A DNA stretch of 64,000 nucleotides from Verrucomicrobiales bacterium (GTDB taxonomy: Bacteria; Verrucomicrobiota; Verrucomicrobiia; Verrucomicrobiales; DEV007): NCBI GenBank assembly GCA_029213065.1, contig JARGPH010000024.1:28306-92305 (forward strand), written 5' to 3'. Below, piece after piece: positions 51,039-59,705 of the stretch; within the stretch, counting starts at the first letter, position 1; every line of letters starts with the position of its first letter. Below the pieces are notes generated by a model. That model was given only the letters and a program-made list of their open reading frames with translations, ran no database searches and was not told the origin of the DNA. Both the position numbers and the translations under genes were made by a program.

Positions 51039-51275
51039 TCAGTTGTCTTTGACCATGGCCTCAACCGCCGCACGGATCTCGGTGAGAATTTCCAGAGGTG
51101 GGTTCTGCGAGGGACCGTGTTCGAGAAAATGGTCGAAGCCTTGAGTGGCGGCTCCGCCACCGCCGTGAGGATTGTGCTTGTGCGTGAACCAGACCAGTTT
51201 GTCTTCGTGAAGGTAGACGCCGTCGTAGCCCCAGCGGTCGCGGTTCCATTCCCAGCTGCTTTTTCGTTGACTCAT
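51039..51275 (-). CDS. Small conserved-looking hypothetical protein (78 residues, possibly extended)
   Basis: The 78-residue product is rich in aromatic residues and histidines: WEWNRDRWGYDGVYLHEDKLVWFTHKHNPHGGGGAATQGFDHFLEHGP, followed by a C-terminal helix (PPLEILTEIRAAVEAMVKDN). It has no signal peptide or membrane segment. I do not recognise the family. The frame continues through the terminal TGA for another 60 codons with coding-like base use, so the true product may be 139 residues with selenocysteine at position 79. It is 57 bp from the end of the OmpA-like gene, which is on the same strand upstream. Confidence 0.65.
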   Translation of the reverse strand: MSQRKSSWEWNRDRWGYDGVYLHEDKLVWFTHKHNPHGGGGAATQGFDHFLEHGPSQNPPLEILTEIRAAVEAMVKDN

Positions 51276-51331
51276 GCGTTCAGACGGAGGCCCATAGATA
51301 CGCGGAGGCGCGGGATTTCAAGAGGGAACGC

Positions 51332-52072
51332 TTACTCAAGATTCAACTCGATGCGATTCTGAAAAGCGCGTTCGCCGGGAACGTTGGGAAACTTTTTCTG
51401 AGTCTTCGATTCGACCGGTGCGGGGCGTCCGCTGTTGATGCTGTCGGCGGGGAGTCCGCCTTGATCTTCAAACCACTCAATGAGACTGAGGGAACGCCCC
51501 CAGGCGAGAGATTTACCGTCTTCCTGGTCGGGTGCGTAGAAGCTCGTCAGAGTGATCTTTCTCTTCTCGGTGAGGAGGAGGTATTCCGAGATCTGTTTCA
51601 AGACCGGCTCGGAAAATTTGTCGATCATGACAGGATCTTCGTCCTCGAAAAGCTCGTCGGCCGGAAGGACGATGCGGGCTCTCGAAGCAGACTCGGCAAT
51701 ATTGAGTTCGCGGCGCAGCTCGGAGAGTCTTTTAATCGTCGCGACGCTCTGGGGCGCTGCTTTTGCTTCGACGCGCTGGATCGCGATCACTTTCGAACCG
51801 TCGATCATTTGCTCCTTGACCGGTTGGGTCGAGGTTGTGATCGTGGCCTTTTGCCCCGGGTTCTGCGTCGTAGGCTGTTGAACCCGTGAAACGGCACTCG
51901 AGCTGTTAAAAGCGGGCTGACTCACCGCTGGAGGTGCTGTCGTCGTTGAAGCGGGAGCGTTTTCGAGCGACTTCGCCGAGTTGGCGGGGATTTTCACCTG
52001 CGCTTCCGAATAGCCGGTCCAGCCAAGGGCAAGCGAGGTGATCGTGAGAAAGAATCGATTGGTGTTTTTCAT
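51332..52072 (-). CDS. Exported OmpA-like-domain protein
   Basis: A 246-residue exported protein with a signal peptide (1-24), a Ser/Thr/Pro/Gln-rich linker (about 30-90) and a C-terminal domain reading ARIVLPADELFEDEDPVMIDKFSEPVLKQISEYLLLTEKRKITLTSFYAPDQEDGKSLAWGRSLSLIEWFEDQGGLPADSINSGRPAPVE. This matches the OmpA/MotB C-terminal fold, which binds peptidoglycan. The classical NxxLSxxRAxxV motif is replaced by SLAWGRSLSLIEWF, so binding may be altered. It likely links the outer membrane or a lipoprotein to the wall. Confidence 0.7.
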   Translation of the reverse strand: MKNTNRFFLTITSLALGWTGYSEAQVKIPANSAKSLENAPASTTTAPPAVSQPAFNSSSAVSRVQQPTTQNPGQKATITTSTQPVKEQMIDGSKVIAIQRVEAKAAPQSVATIKRLSELRRELNIAESASRARIVLPADELFEDEDPVMIDKFSEPVLKQISEYLLLTEKRKITLTSFYAPDQEDGKSLAWGRSLSLIEWFEDQGGLPADSINSGRPAPVESKTQKKFPNVPGERAFQNRIELNLE

Positions 52073-52141
52073 GCCTGCGTCGGTTGGGGTCTACTTATTA
52101 TTGCCGTGAAACCCGGCAGCGTGACACCCCTTAGACGCAGG

Positions 52142-52167
52142 AACCCGCCCGTTCAGGCGGGGTTTTT
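52142..52167 (+). terminator. Terminator-like hairpin on the plus strand between two minus-strand genes
   Basis: A stem of about 8 bp (52142-52149 with 52156-52164, one bulged base) is followed by a T run. Both flanking genes are on the minus strand, so this hairpin points the other way and may end an unannotated transcript or have another role. Confidence 0.4.
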
Positions 52168-52189
52168 GTGAAAATGTGCGTCAGGGAGC

Positions 52190-53788
52190 CTAGCCTTTGA
52201 AGTCAGGCCAGAACTCTTTCTTCTTCTCGAGTGAATACTCGGGCTCGTCGCTGTTGTCGTCGTAGTGCTCGCGAAGGTCTTTGAGCTTCTCCTTCATTTC
52301 GGAAACGAGGCTCTGGTCAGCGGTCTCGTAGATGTTGGTGAGCTCGTCGGGATCCTCCTGCAGGTCGTAGAGCTCCCAGACGCCGAACTGGTAGAAGTAG
52401 ATCAATTTGTAGCGATCGGTGCGGATGCCGTAGTGACGCGGCACCATGTGGACGCTGGGATACTCGTAGTAATGGTAGTAGACCGCGTCGCGGAAGCTGC
52501 CTTCGTGCTCGCCGTTGAGAAGGGGAACAAGTGACTTGCCCTGGAGATCACCGGGGATCTCAGCACCGGCCATTTCGAGGAAAGTGGAGGCGTAGTCGAG
52601 GTTCTGCACCATCTCTTCATTTCGTGATCCCTTTTTAGCAACGCCGGGCCATTTCACGATGAGAGGCATTTTGAAAGACTCTTCATACATCCAGCGCTTG
52701 TCATACCAGCCGTGGTCTCCGATGTAGAATCCCTGATCGGATGAATAAATAACGACGGTGTTCTCGTCGAGCTTCAGCTCTTTGAGCGTGTCCATGAGCG
52801 TGCCGACGCTTTCATCTACGCCTTTGACGCAGCGCAGGTAGTTTTTCGCGTAGCGCTGATACTTCCATCGCACGAGATCGTCACCGCTGAGGTTCGCTTT
52901 GTGGAAGGCGGCGTCTTTGGGATCGTAGGCGGCGTGCCAGGTCGCGAGCTGTTCGGGCGACATGCGCTTCATGTTGACCCAGGCTGATTTGTCCTGACGC
53001 TTCTGAGTGTTTTGGCCTTCAAAGTCGGCGGTGAGATCGAGGAAAAGGTCGTAGTTGATATCCATGTGGTTATCGATCTCGAGCTCCTGATATTTGGCAG
53101 CGAGCGTGTTGTCCTCCCACTTGTCGAAAAGGGTGGGGGGCTCCGGCATTTCGACATCGTCGTAGAGATTGAGGTGGCGGGCGGCCGGCATCCAGTTGCG
53201 GTGCGGAGCTTTGTGCTGAACCATGAGCATGAAAGGCTTGTCCTCTGTGCGCTTCTCTTTGAGCCATTCGACGGCGAGGTCAGTGACGACGTCGGTGCAG
53301 TGTCCCTCGATTCGCTTCTTCCCTTCAGGGGTGTGAAAATCGGGATTGTAGTAGAGGCCCTGACCGGGGAGAACCATCCAGTCGTCGAAGCCCTGAGGAT
53401 CGCCTTTGAGGTGGGACTTACCGTAGATCGCGGTCTGGTAGCCAACTTCTTTGAGGAGCTTGGGAAAGGTCTGCTGATTCCAGTCGAACGAGTTTCCATT
53501 GTTCATGAACCCGTTCTTGTGGCTGTGCTTACCGGTCTGGATCACGGCGCGGCTTGGACCGCAGATTGAGTTGGTACAGAAGCTGTTTTCGAACAGCATG
53601 CCCTGTGCCGCGAGCTGGTCGATGTTCGGCGTCGGGTTCACCGATTTGAGCCAGCCGTTGTAGGCTCCAATCGCGTGGGGAGCGTGGTCATCCGAAAAGA
53701 TGAATACAATGTTAGGACGATCTTCCGCCTGAAGAGAGGAGATCAGACCGACAGCGAGCAACAAGGAAGCGAGCAGTTTATGAAACAT
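52190..53788 (-). CDS. Secreted sulfatase with a CGPSR active-site motif
   Basis: A 532-residue exported sulfatase with a signal peptide of about 21 residues. Motifs: IVFIFSDDHAPHAIGAY near residue 30, the formylglycine signature CGPSR (about 76-80), GKSHLKG, and the C-terminal VIYSSDQGFYIGDHGWYDKRWMYEESFKMPLIVKWPG. The C-terminal DLREHYDD and the last 40 residues are typical of the S1 family of heparan- or alginate-type sulfatases. The substrate is an inference from context. Its stop faces a plus-strand terminator-like hairpin. Confidence 0.92.
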   Translation of the reverse strand: MFHKLLASLLLAVGLISSLQAEDRPNIVFIFSDDHAPHAIGAYNGWLKSVNPTPNIDQLAAQGMLFENSFCTNSICGPSRAVIQTGKHSHKNGFMNNGNSFDWNQQTFPKLLKEVGYQTAIYGKSHLKGDPQGFDDWMVLPGQGLYYNPDFHTPEGKKRIEGHCTDVVTDLAVEWLKEKRTEDKPFMLMVQHKAPHRNWMPAARHLNLYDDVEMPEPPTLFDKWEDNTLAAKYQELEIDNHMDINYDLFLDLTADFEGQNTQKRQDKSAWVNMKRMSPEQLATWHAAYDPKDAAFHKANLSGDDLVRWKYQRYAKNYLRCVKGVDESVGTLMDTLKELKLDENTVVIYSSDQGFYIGDHGWYDKRWMYEESFKMPLIVKWPGVAKKGSRNEEMVQNLDYASTFLEMAGAEIPGDLQGKSLVPLLNGEHEGSFRDAVYYHYYEYPSVHMVPRHYGIRTDRYKLIYFYQFGVWELYDLQEDPDELTNIYETADQSLVSEMKEKLKDLREHYDDNSDEPEYSLEKKKEFWPDFKG

Positions 53789-53896
53789 GCCCTTTTATGG
53801 CGCTATGCAGGAAGCGTCGCAAGGGAATTCAGGCCTGGAGGAATAGCAGGAACACGCGAAAATAAAACGGCAAGTGAAGCGGCCACGAAACGTGAA

Positions 53897-54697
53897 CTAT
53901 TTGACTCCGGGGAGGGAGCCGAATCCAACGAGGCTTTTCTGGTAGCCGGAATTGAGTTTGAAAACATCCACGCCGGCACCGTTGAGACCTTTTTTCTTTT
54001 TGCCCCGTGCACCGAACATGTAGTGAGTTCCGCTGTCGCCCTGTCCCAGGTAGATCATGACGTGAGAGACTTTGTGGCCTGAATTGTAGGTTCCTCCCCA
54101 AAAGATGAGATCACCGGGTTTGATTCCTTTTCGGCCACCCATGCTCGCGGGAATGCTTCTCGAATGAAACAGCGTCCGATTCTTTTTCAGCCAGTCATAT
54201 TGGTTGTAACTGGTCCTCGGCATATCCGAAAACCCGAGGTCACCAAGGAGGTATTTCATTGTCGCGGAGCAGTCCATGCCGCCCTCGGAAGGGTGATTCC
54301 CTCCGAATTTGTAGGTGAGGTTGAATCTGGCGAGGGCCTCAGCACGCTGGCGGACAATGGCGATGAACTGCAGCATATCCTGCGACGGCTTGCCTGATGA
54401 AAAGAATCCGCGCGATTTGCCTTCGGAACGGGGAAATTTGTAGTCCGAGTAGGGGAGCTCATACGACGGCGGCTTCCAGAAAGGGCGTTTGAAGGAGACC
54501 AGTTGAGCATTTCCGCTTTCCTGCTGACTGCCGGAAAGAAACGGGTTGCCCGCAGGGGCGGCGCTTTCAGGAGGGGAAAGAGGGTGTTTGGGTTTTTTGT
54601 TCTTGTTGAACAATCCCGCTTCGGAATTCACCGCCGATGCGAGGAATAGCAAGAGTAGAGCGCCTGAAAAAAGGTGACGAAGGTGGGAAGTCTTCAT
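53897..54697 (-). CDS. Exported NlpC/P60 peptidoglycan endopeptidase
   Basis: A 266-residue exported cysteine peptidase with a signal peptide of about 27 residues (ending NSEA) and a proline/serine-rich linker (about 30-60). The NlpC/P60 domain has the catalytic Cys in GGMDCSATMKYLLGDLG, the His in HKVSHVMIYLGQG and the block KPGDLIFWGGTYNSG. It would cut cross-bridges or stem peptides of the wall. The upstream region is very AT-rich (about 54710-54750), consistent with a promoter. Confidence 0.87.
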   Translation of the reverse strand: MKTSHLRHLFSGALLLLFLASAVNSEAGLFNKNKKPKHPLSPPESAAPAGNPFLSGSQQESGNAQLVSFKRPFWKPPSYELPYSDYKFPRSEGKSRGFFSSGKPSQDMLQFIAIVRQRAEALARFNLTYKFGGNHPSEGGMDCSATMKYLLGDLGFSDMPRTSYNQYDWLKKNRTLFHSRSIPASMGGRKGIKPGDLIFWGGTYNSGHKVSHVMIYLGQGDSGTHYMFGARGKKKKGLNGAGVDVFKLNSGYQKSLVGFGSLPGVK

Positions 54698-54874
54698 AAA
54701 TCTGAAAATATAACAGTTAAAAATACCATAACTATTATATTATTCAAGTCTTGATTGTTTTCGGTCGTGGTGGGCCCTGCCGGGGCGATGCGTCCCGCTG
54801 AGAGGCAGACCGTTCGGATCTCCCAAGCGATTCGTGTACGTCCGGCTCCCCCGGGCCCGAATCTACGACTCCGC

Positions 54875-55588
54875 TTACGACTGCTTCAGCTTCCGCATGA
54901 TGCGGTGCTCTGCGATGTGCATGCCGTAATCGGCGGCGGTCTTGAGAACCATGAAAATGATCATGAGCCATCCGCCGGATGAAAGGGCCCCTCCGACGAT
55001 GATGGTGAGATGCATCGGGATGATTCGAAGGTAGGGAAGCATCATCATCAGCCCGATATTAGGCCGGCCTTCGAGATCCGCTTCGACGTTTCTCCGGTAA
55101 GAGAAGGCGTGGCTGATAAGAAATCCGACGACGGCGAAGAGAATCCAGAGCAGTTCGAAGGTGAGCGATTTTTCGCCCTCAAGTGTTTTGATAAAGTCAA
55201 AAGCGCCGCCAGCGAGGAAGATCAGATAGACAAAGTGGAAGATGCCGAAGTGTATCGCGAAGAACCACGCCGTTTTGGTTTTGGCCTCTTTCGTCTCCGC
55301 CACAGGTCGCCCGTTCATGGTGTAGCCGTCGGTTGCAAATCGCTGCAGCTTCAGAATGCGGGCGACATTGAAACCGCCAATGATAACGCTCTGGCTCCAA
55401 TAGACGACCAGAAGCGGAAAAAGCGGCCACCCCTGGATCACCGCGAGGAGAATCGCGAAGCCATTGCTCAGCAGAATCGATTTTCCCGAATAGTCGGAAG
55501 ACCCGTCTTTCACAGAATCCGATACTGCGTCTGAGTGTTTGTTAGTGATCTTACTCTGCTTCTTCATCCTCGACCGACCATTTGCCAA
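54875..55588 (-). CDS. DUF6498-like multi-pass membrane protein
   Basis: A 237-residue membrane protein with about six hydrophobic segments after a basic, Ser-rich N-terminus. It shows PLLVVYWSQSVIIGGFNVARILKLQRF, FFAIHFGIFHFVYLIFLAGGAF, GFLISHAFSYRR, MMLPYLRIIPMHLTIIVGGAL and LKTAADYGMHIAEHRIMRKLK. The combination YWxxxVIIG-x-FN, HFGIFxxVY and LHLTIIxGG is what I associate with DUF6498, of unknown function. It overlaps the preceding gene (55551-56594) by about 38 bp in another frame, so they are probably coupled. Confidence 0.72.
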   Translation of the reverse strand: MANGRSRMKKQSKITNKHSDAVSDSVKDGSSDYSGKSILLSNGFAILLAVIQGWPLFPLLVVYWSQSVIIGGFNVARILKLQRFATDGYTMNGRPVAETKEAKTKTAWFFAIHFGIFHFVYLIFLAGGAFDFIKTLEGEKSLTFELLWILFAVVGFLISHAFSYRRNVEADLEGRPNIGLMMMLPYLRIIPMHLTIIVGGALSSGGWLMIIFMVLKTAADYGMHIAEHRIMRKLKQS

Positions 55589-56594
55589 GATGGCCGATGT
55601 CAGCGCGAATGAAAAGTAATACCATGGGATCGTCGCGTTTTGACTTTTCCTCAGGCATGGGGCGGCAGGAGCCTGCGAGGACGTAGCGGCCGTCGAGCAG
55701 GGTGACCTGCGTGGTCACCTTCATGCGATGAAACGTGGGCATGCTGATTTTCATGGCATCCGGAGTGTTCTCACTGAACCATTCCGATTGGCCGCTCAAC
55801 TTAATCATCTCAGGCGAGAGATTGAGATCGATCGTGGTGCCGTCTGCACCGAGAACGGGGTCCACTTCAAGCGTGATACCCAGATTTCGCGTCTCAAACG
55901 CTGAGGGGTAGGGACTTGATTCGGGTAGTTGCGCTTCTTCTCCCAGTGTCAGGGTGCCGGGCATGCTTGGAGGGCTGATCTCCGTTGGATAAATATACTC
56001 ATCGCCCGACTCCGTCTTCGCTCTCTGCCCGGAGCGCGCAGTAATCATGGACGTTTCCAGAATCGTTCCGCGTTTGTCGTGGAGCCATTCCTGAACCTCC
56101 TTTCGCAATTCGGTCGCGTCACCGGAGAGCCGGTTGTCGAGGAGCCAGTCACTGAAATCGAGATGTTCTACTTCGATGAATTCGACAATGACGTGGAGTT
56201 GTCTTTCGCTGTTGTAGGAAAAGTTCTCAAGAGCGGCAGTGAGGATCTGATGATGCTTTTCGGTGCCGCGAAGGACGAGTGTTGCCGTCGCTTCATTGAA
56301 AACGACACTGGCTCCGTCTTCACCTGTGATAATGCCCATGGAGGCAAACTTCTCCTTCGGCGTGACTTGCTTTCCTTCGCCCTTCTGCGCCGGAGTCGCA
56401 AAGGGATCAGATGACGGCGTTGCCGGCCCCTGTTTCAGCCAGCGAAAGAAGGTCGCGGGGACCGTGTATTTTTTTGTGAAAAGGAGTGCCGGGTTTTTCT
56501 TCTCCGGCGTGGCAGTTGCTTCGGCCGGCTTTTCCTCCGCGTGAAGCAACGGCAAACAAGAGAAGGCAATGAGGAGTGTAATCAGGGGTTTCAT
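55551..56594 (-). CDS. Exported secretin-like/beta-domain protein, function unknown
   Basis: A 347-residue exported protein with a signal peptide (MKPLITLLIAFSCLPLLHA). The core ALENFSYNSERQLHVIVEFIEVEHLDFSDWLLDNRLSGDATELRKEVQEWLHDKRGTILETSMITARSGQRAKTESGDEYIYPTEISPP is followed by a secretin-type beta block (RNLGITLEVDPVLGADGTTIDLNLSPEMIKLSG and TTQVTLLDGRYVLAGSCRP). This resembles the type II/III secretin-domain proteins common in Verrucomicrobia. It is paralogous to the following gene at 56594-57304, and the two are joined by a 1-base start/stop overlap. Confidence 0.7.
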   Translation of the reverse strand: MKPLITLLIAFSCLPLLHAEEKPAEATATPEKKNPALLFTKKYTVPATFFRWLKQGPATPSSDPFATPAQKGEGKQVTPKEKFASMGIITGEDGASVVFNEATATLVLRGTEKHHQILTAALENFSYNSERQLHVIVEFIEVEHLDFSDWLLDNRLSGDATELRKEVQEWLHDKRGTILETSMITARSGQRAKTESGDEYIYPTEISPPSMPGTLTLGEEAQLPESSPYPSAFETRNLGITLEVDPVLGADGTTIDLNLSPEMIKLSGQSEWFSENTPDAMKISMPTFHRMKVTTQVTLLDGRYVLAGSCRPMPEEKSKRDDPMVLLFIRADIGHLGKWSVEDEEAE

Positions 56595-57304
56595 TAAAGT
56601 TGGTTCGTGGGCGTGGTTTCGGGTAGTGGCGGTAAATTGGTATCGGCCCGGAGGAAAAAGAGGGCAGTCCTCAAAAGCGAACGTTTCCCGTTTGGAGCTG
56701 TTGCGCCGGAGTTGCGGCTCCCGAGAAAACCATAAGTCATTTCCGGGAGTGCCATCGACGAGGCGAGATTTGTCCCGCTCCAGTTCCAGACGGTGTCCTT
56801 GAGATCAGATTTGGTTTGAGTTTTGTCAGGGGTCAACAGGCCGGGCTGGAGCTCAACCGAGCACAATCTCGAATCGGGATTGATCGTCACGGAGGCTTCC
56901 AGTGCGCTACCGAGGGTGTTTGTGTGAAGGCTGAAATCTTCTTCAGTCGAAAATATGATGTGTTGCGATTGGATACGGGATGCCGATCCATTCCTGACGC
57001 TGAGGGTGATCGTTTCGGCGATAGCGGCATCACCTTGATGGATCCAACTTTGAGCGGTTTTCCGCAAAGGTGTCGCCGAATCGGAAATCAACCGGTTCTG
57101 AGCGATCCACTCTTCGAAGAGCGACGACTTCACGTCGATCACCTCAAGGATCAACGTCGCGTTCAGCTCCATGTCTGCGGGGCGATCGGGAGCGGGAGCG
57201 TTCAAAACCTCGTATTCCCGCGGCGGCGCTTTGCCGCATGAACTCGTCAGTGAGCACAGCACGAGCGCTGACGCCGCAAAGATTCCACAGGACAAAGAGT
57301 TCAT
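56594..57304 (-). CDS. Exported lipoprotein, paralogue of the secretin-like protein
   Basis: A 236-residue lipoprotein with a lipobox ending in SSCGKA (Cys about 23). It shares with the following gene (55551-56594) the pattern EVIDVKSSLFEEWIAQNRLISDSATPLRKTAQSWIHQGDAAIAETITLSVRNG, matching the other protein's EFIEVEHLDFSDWLLDNRL block, and it ends in a similar LRTALFFLRADT stretch. It is shorter and lacks the central secretin-like beta region in part. The end overlaps the next start by one base. The two may be parts of one envelope machine. Confidence 0.68.
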   Translation of the reverse strand: MNSLSCGIFAASALVLCSLTSSCGKAPPREYEVLNAPAPDRPADMELNATLILEVIDVKSSLFEEWIAQNRLISDSATPLRKTAQSWIHQGDAAIAETITLSVRNGSASRIQSQHIIFSTEEDFSLHTNTLGSALEASVTINPDSRLCSVELQPGLLTPDKTQTKSDLKDTVWNWSGTNLASSMALPEMTYGFLGSRNSGATAPNGKRSLLRTALFFLRADTNLPPLPETTPTNQL

Positions 57305-57584
57305 TCACCTGAGTATTTGAAATCATGCCGGGGAAGGCAACCCTATTCTCTGGTTAGATCTTCCCATCGGGATCCCACTATATACAATTTCGCGCCCCGC
57401 AGCATTCGTTTACTGTTGCCTAATCGGACTCACCGACAAGCTCACGCGCAATCTGCAGGCGATGGCCGCGACTTCGCTCTTCGGCTCTCCGCGCATCCCT
57501 TACGATCCGAGCGCACCCACGGGAAGGGGCTACAGCGCTGGCGCTTTTGCTTGCTCCGCTGTGCTGCCAAATGCAGAATGCTGC

Positions 57585-59003
57585 ATGATTCGACGCTTTT
57601 TCATTCTCTGCAGTGCCTTAATTGTAATCAGCTCTTCTGAAGCGGCTGACAAAACGAACGTGCTCCTCATCTGCGTGGATGACCTGAGGCCGGAATTGAA
57701 TTGCTACGGCGTTGATTACATTCATTCGCCTAACATTGATGCTCTCGCTGCGGGCGGGCGCCTTTTTACGCGGCATTATGTTCAGGCTCCCACCTGTGGT
57801 GCATCCCGTTTCACGCTTCTAACGGGCAAATATGGTGGCTCTTCGAACGACGCCCTTTTCCAGCGGTCCAGAGTCCTCGCCGCTGAACCTGAAGCGGTCG
57901 ATCCCAGCATGCCGGCCTGGTTTAAGGACCATGGATACACCACAGTATCAGTTGGCAAAGTATCGCATCATCCCGGTGGGCTCGGCGGGCCGGATTGGAA
58001 CGATCCGGCCCTTCCTGAAATGCCGAATTCCTGGGATCGCCATTTGCTGCCCTTCGGTCCCTGGCAACACCCGCGAGGCTGGATGCACGGACTTGCGAAT
58101 GGCGAGATTCGGGTGAAGGCAGGGGAGATGGATCTGTTTCAGGCGGTTGAAGGGCCGGACACAATCTATCCGGACGGCGCGGCAGTGGACCTCACTCTTG
58201 AGGAACTCGAGACGCTTGGAGAGGGCGTTGCAGAGAAGCCTTTCTTCCTCGCCGCCGGCATTCTCCGTCCACACCTGCCCTTCGGTGCGCCTGCAAAGTA
58301 TCTCGAACTCTACAAAGATGCCGATCTCCCCCCGATCCCGCATTCCGAAAAGCCGGAAGGAAAAACGACCTGGCACAAGTCGGGCGAGTTCATGAAATAC
58401 AATCGATGGGGAAAGGACCCTAACACCGATCCTGCCTTCGCTCTTAAGGTTCGCCGTCACTACGCGGCCTGTGTTTCCTACGCCGACGCCCAGGTCGGAC
58501 GTATCCTTGCGAAGCTCGATGCGCTTGGCTTGCGCGAGTCCACCGTCATCGTCCTCTGGGGCGATCATGGCTGGCATCTCGGTGAACATGCCATCTGGGG
58601 GAAGCACGCGCTCTTTGAGGAATCACTTCGCTCGCCGCTGATTGTTGCGTATCCCGGGATTCAGAAACCCGGAACACCGGCGGAGGGCATTGTGGAAACG
58701 ATCGATATTTTCCCGACCCTGACCGAACTCACGGGAATCGAGACCCCTGATTTTGTGCAGGGCACCTCAATGCGCTCGCTTCTCGAAAACCCCGGGGGTG
58801 AGGGGCGCGAGGCTCACTCCTATTCCCGTAATGTCCGGACGATTCGCACGGATCGCTACCGCCTCGTTGCGCATCAAGGGGGATATTTTGAACTTTACGA
58901 TGAGTCGGATCCTGACGGCGAAACACGGAACATCGCTGAGACGAAGCCCGCCATAGTCGAAAGATTGGCAGCGAAAATCAACGCTCGCTTCCCCCGCGAG
59001 TGA
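57585..59003 (+). CDS. Secreted sulfatase with a CGASR active-site motif
   Basis: A 472-residue exported sulfatase with signal peptide [20 protein letters not shown]. Motifs: [17 protein letters not shown], the formylglycine-type CGASR (about 67-71, Ala in place of Pro), GKVSHHPGG, and [31 protein letters not shown]. The overall pattern resembles iduronate-2-sulfatase-type enzymes. ATG 57585 is chosen over 57462, which would add 41 residues with no signal character. The 280 bp before it contain nothing I recognise. Confidence 0.92.
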   Translation: MIRRFFILCSALIVISSSEAADKTNVLLICVDDLRPELNCYGVDYIHSPNIDALAAGGRLFTRHYVQAPTCGASRFTLLTGKYGGSSNDALFQRSRVLAAEPEAVDPSMPAWFKDHGYTTVSVGKVSHHPGGLGGPDWNDPALPEMPNSWDRHLLPFGPWQHPRGWMHGLANGEIRVKAGEMDLFQAVEGPDTIYPDGAAVDLTLEELETLGEGVAEKPFFLAAGILRPHLPFGAPAKYLELYKDADLPPIPHSEKPEGKTTWHKSGEFMKYNRWGKDPNTDPAFALKVRRHYAACVSYADAQVGRILAKLDALGLRESTVIVLWGDHGWHLGEHAIWGKHALFEESLRSPLIVAYPGIQKPGTPAEGIVETIDIFPTLTELTGIETPDFVQGTSMRSLLENPGGEGREAHSYSRNVRTIRTDRYRLVAHQGGYFELYDESDPDGETRNIAETKPAIVERLAAKINARFPRE

Positions 59004-59105
59004 TCTTTTCGGATCGGGGCGGGGGTGTTGTTGGAATTTATTTTCACTAAATCCTAAGAATTTGTCTCACGGCGGGTCATCCCTTTGTGAGAGGATAATT
59101 TTTTC

Positions 59106-59705
59106 GTGAGAACGACCCAACAGCAAACCGACTCAGAAACGATCCAGGCAATGTCGAAATCCAAACCAGATCATTCGACGCCGCCTTCAAAGGGATCGTT
59201 GCTGCAGTTATTCGAAACCGAGGAAACGCCGCTTCTGCGCTACGCGTTTTCGCTGGTGGGTCGTCGGGCCATTGCCGAGGAGATCGTTCAGGAGACGTTT
59301 CTGCAGCTGCACACCCATTGGGATTCGGTTGAGAACCCGGTCGCGTGGTTATACCGGAGCGCTCGTAATCGCTCGTTCAACTATCATCGCGACAACAAGC
59401 GGGAAATTCTCACGGACGAGGACGAGACGCGGAGTTCCTTTCAGAGCGGGCTTTCTGAGTCCAGCGAAACACCTGAAGAGGTTTTACATCGCATGGAGGC
59501 AGCAGGATTTTTACGACTGTTAGTATCTGAACTGGAGGAGGCGGATCGGCAGTTGATCGATCTGAAGTATTTTCAAGACCTCAAGTATAAAGAGATCAGC
59601 GAGAAAACGGGGCTGAGCATTGGCAATGTCGGTTACCGGCTCCACCACGTTCTCAAGCAGCTTGCGGATAAACTTCAACAACTGGGAATCGACGGAAAGC
59701 AATGA
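59106..59705 (+). CDS. ECF-type RNA polymerase sigma factor
   Basis: A 199-residue sigma-70 family factor of the extracytoplasmic-function type. Region 2 is LLRYAFSLVGRRAIAEEIVQETFLQLHTHWDSVENPVAWLYRSARNRSFNYHRD (about 45-98); region 4 is LEEADRQLIDLKYFQDLKYKEISEKTGLSIGNVGYRLHHVLKQL (about 145-188). The GTG start at 59106 is preceded by GAGAGGA at 59090-59096; ATG 59151 is an alternative. Its stop overlaps the next ATG by 4 bp (59702). Together with the VWA protein it forms a likely sensor/effector cassette for envelope stress. Confidence 0.92.
   Translation: MRTTQQQTDSETIQAMSKSKPDHSTPPSKGSLLQLFETEETPLLRYAFSLVGRRAIAEEIVQETFLQLHTHWDSVENPVAWLYRSARNRSFNYHRDNKREILTDEDETRSSFQSGLSESSETPEEVLHRMEAAGFLRLLVSELEEADRQLIDLKYFQDLKYKEISEKTGLSIGNVGYRLHHVLKQLADKLQQLGIDGKQ

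Noticed and set aside
57462-57584. Upstream extension of the sulfatase at 57585
   Set aside because: It adds 41 residues without a signal peptide, whereas ATG 57585 gives a clean one.
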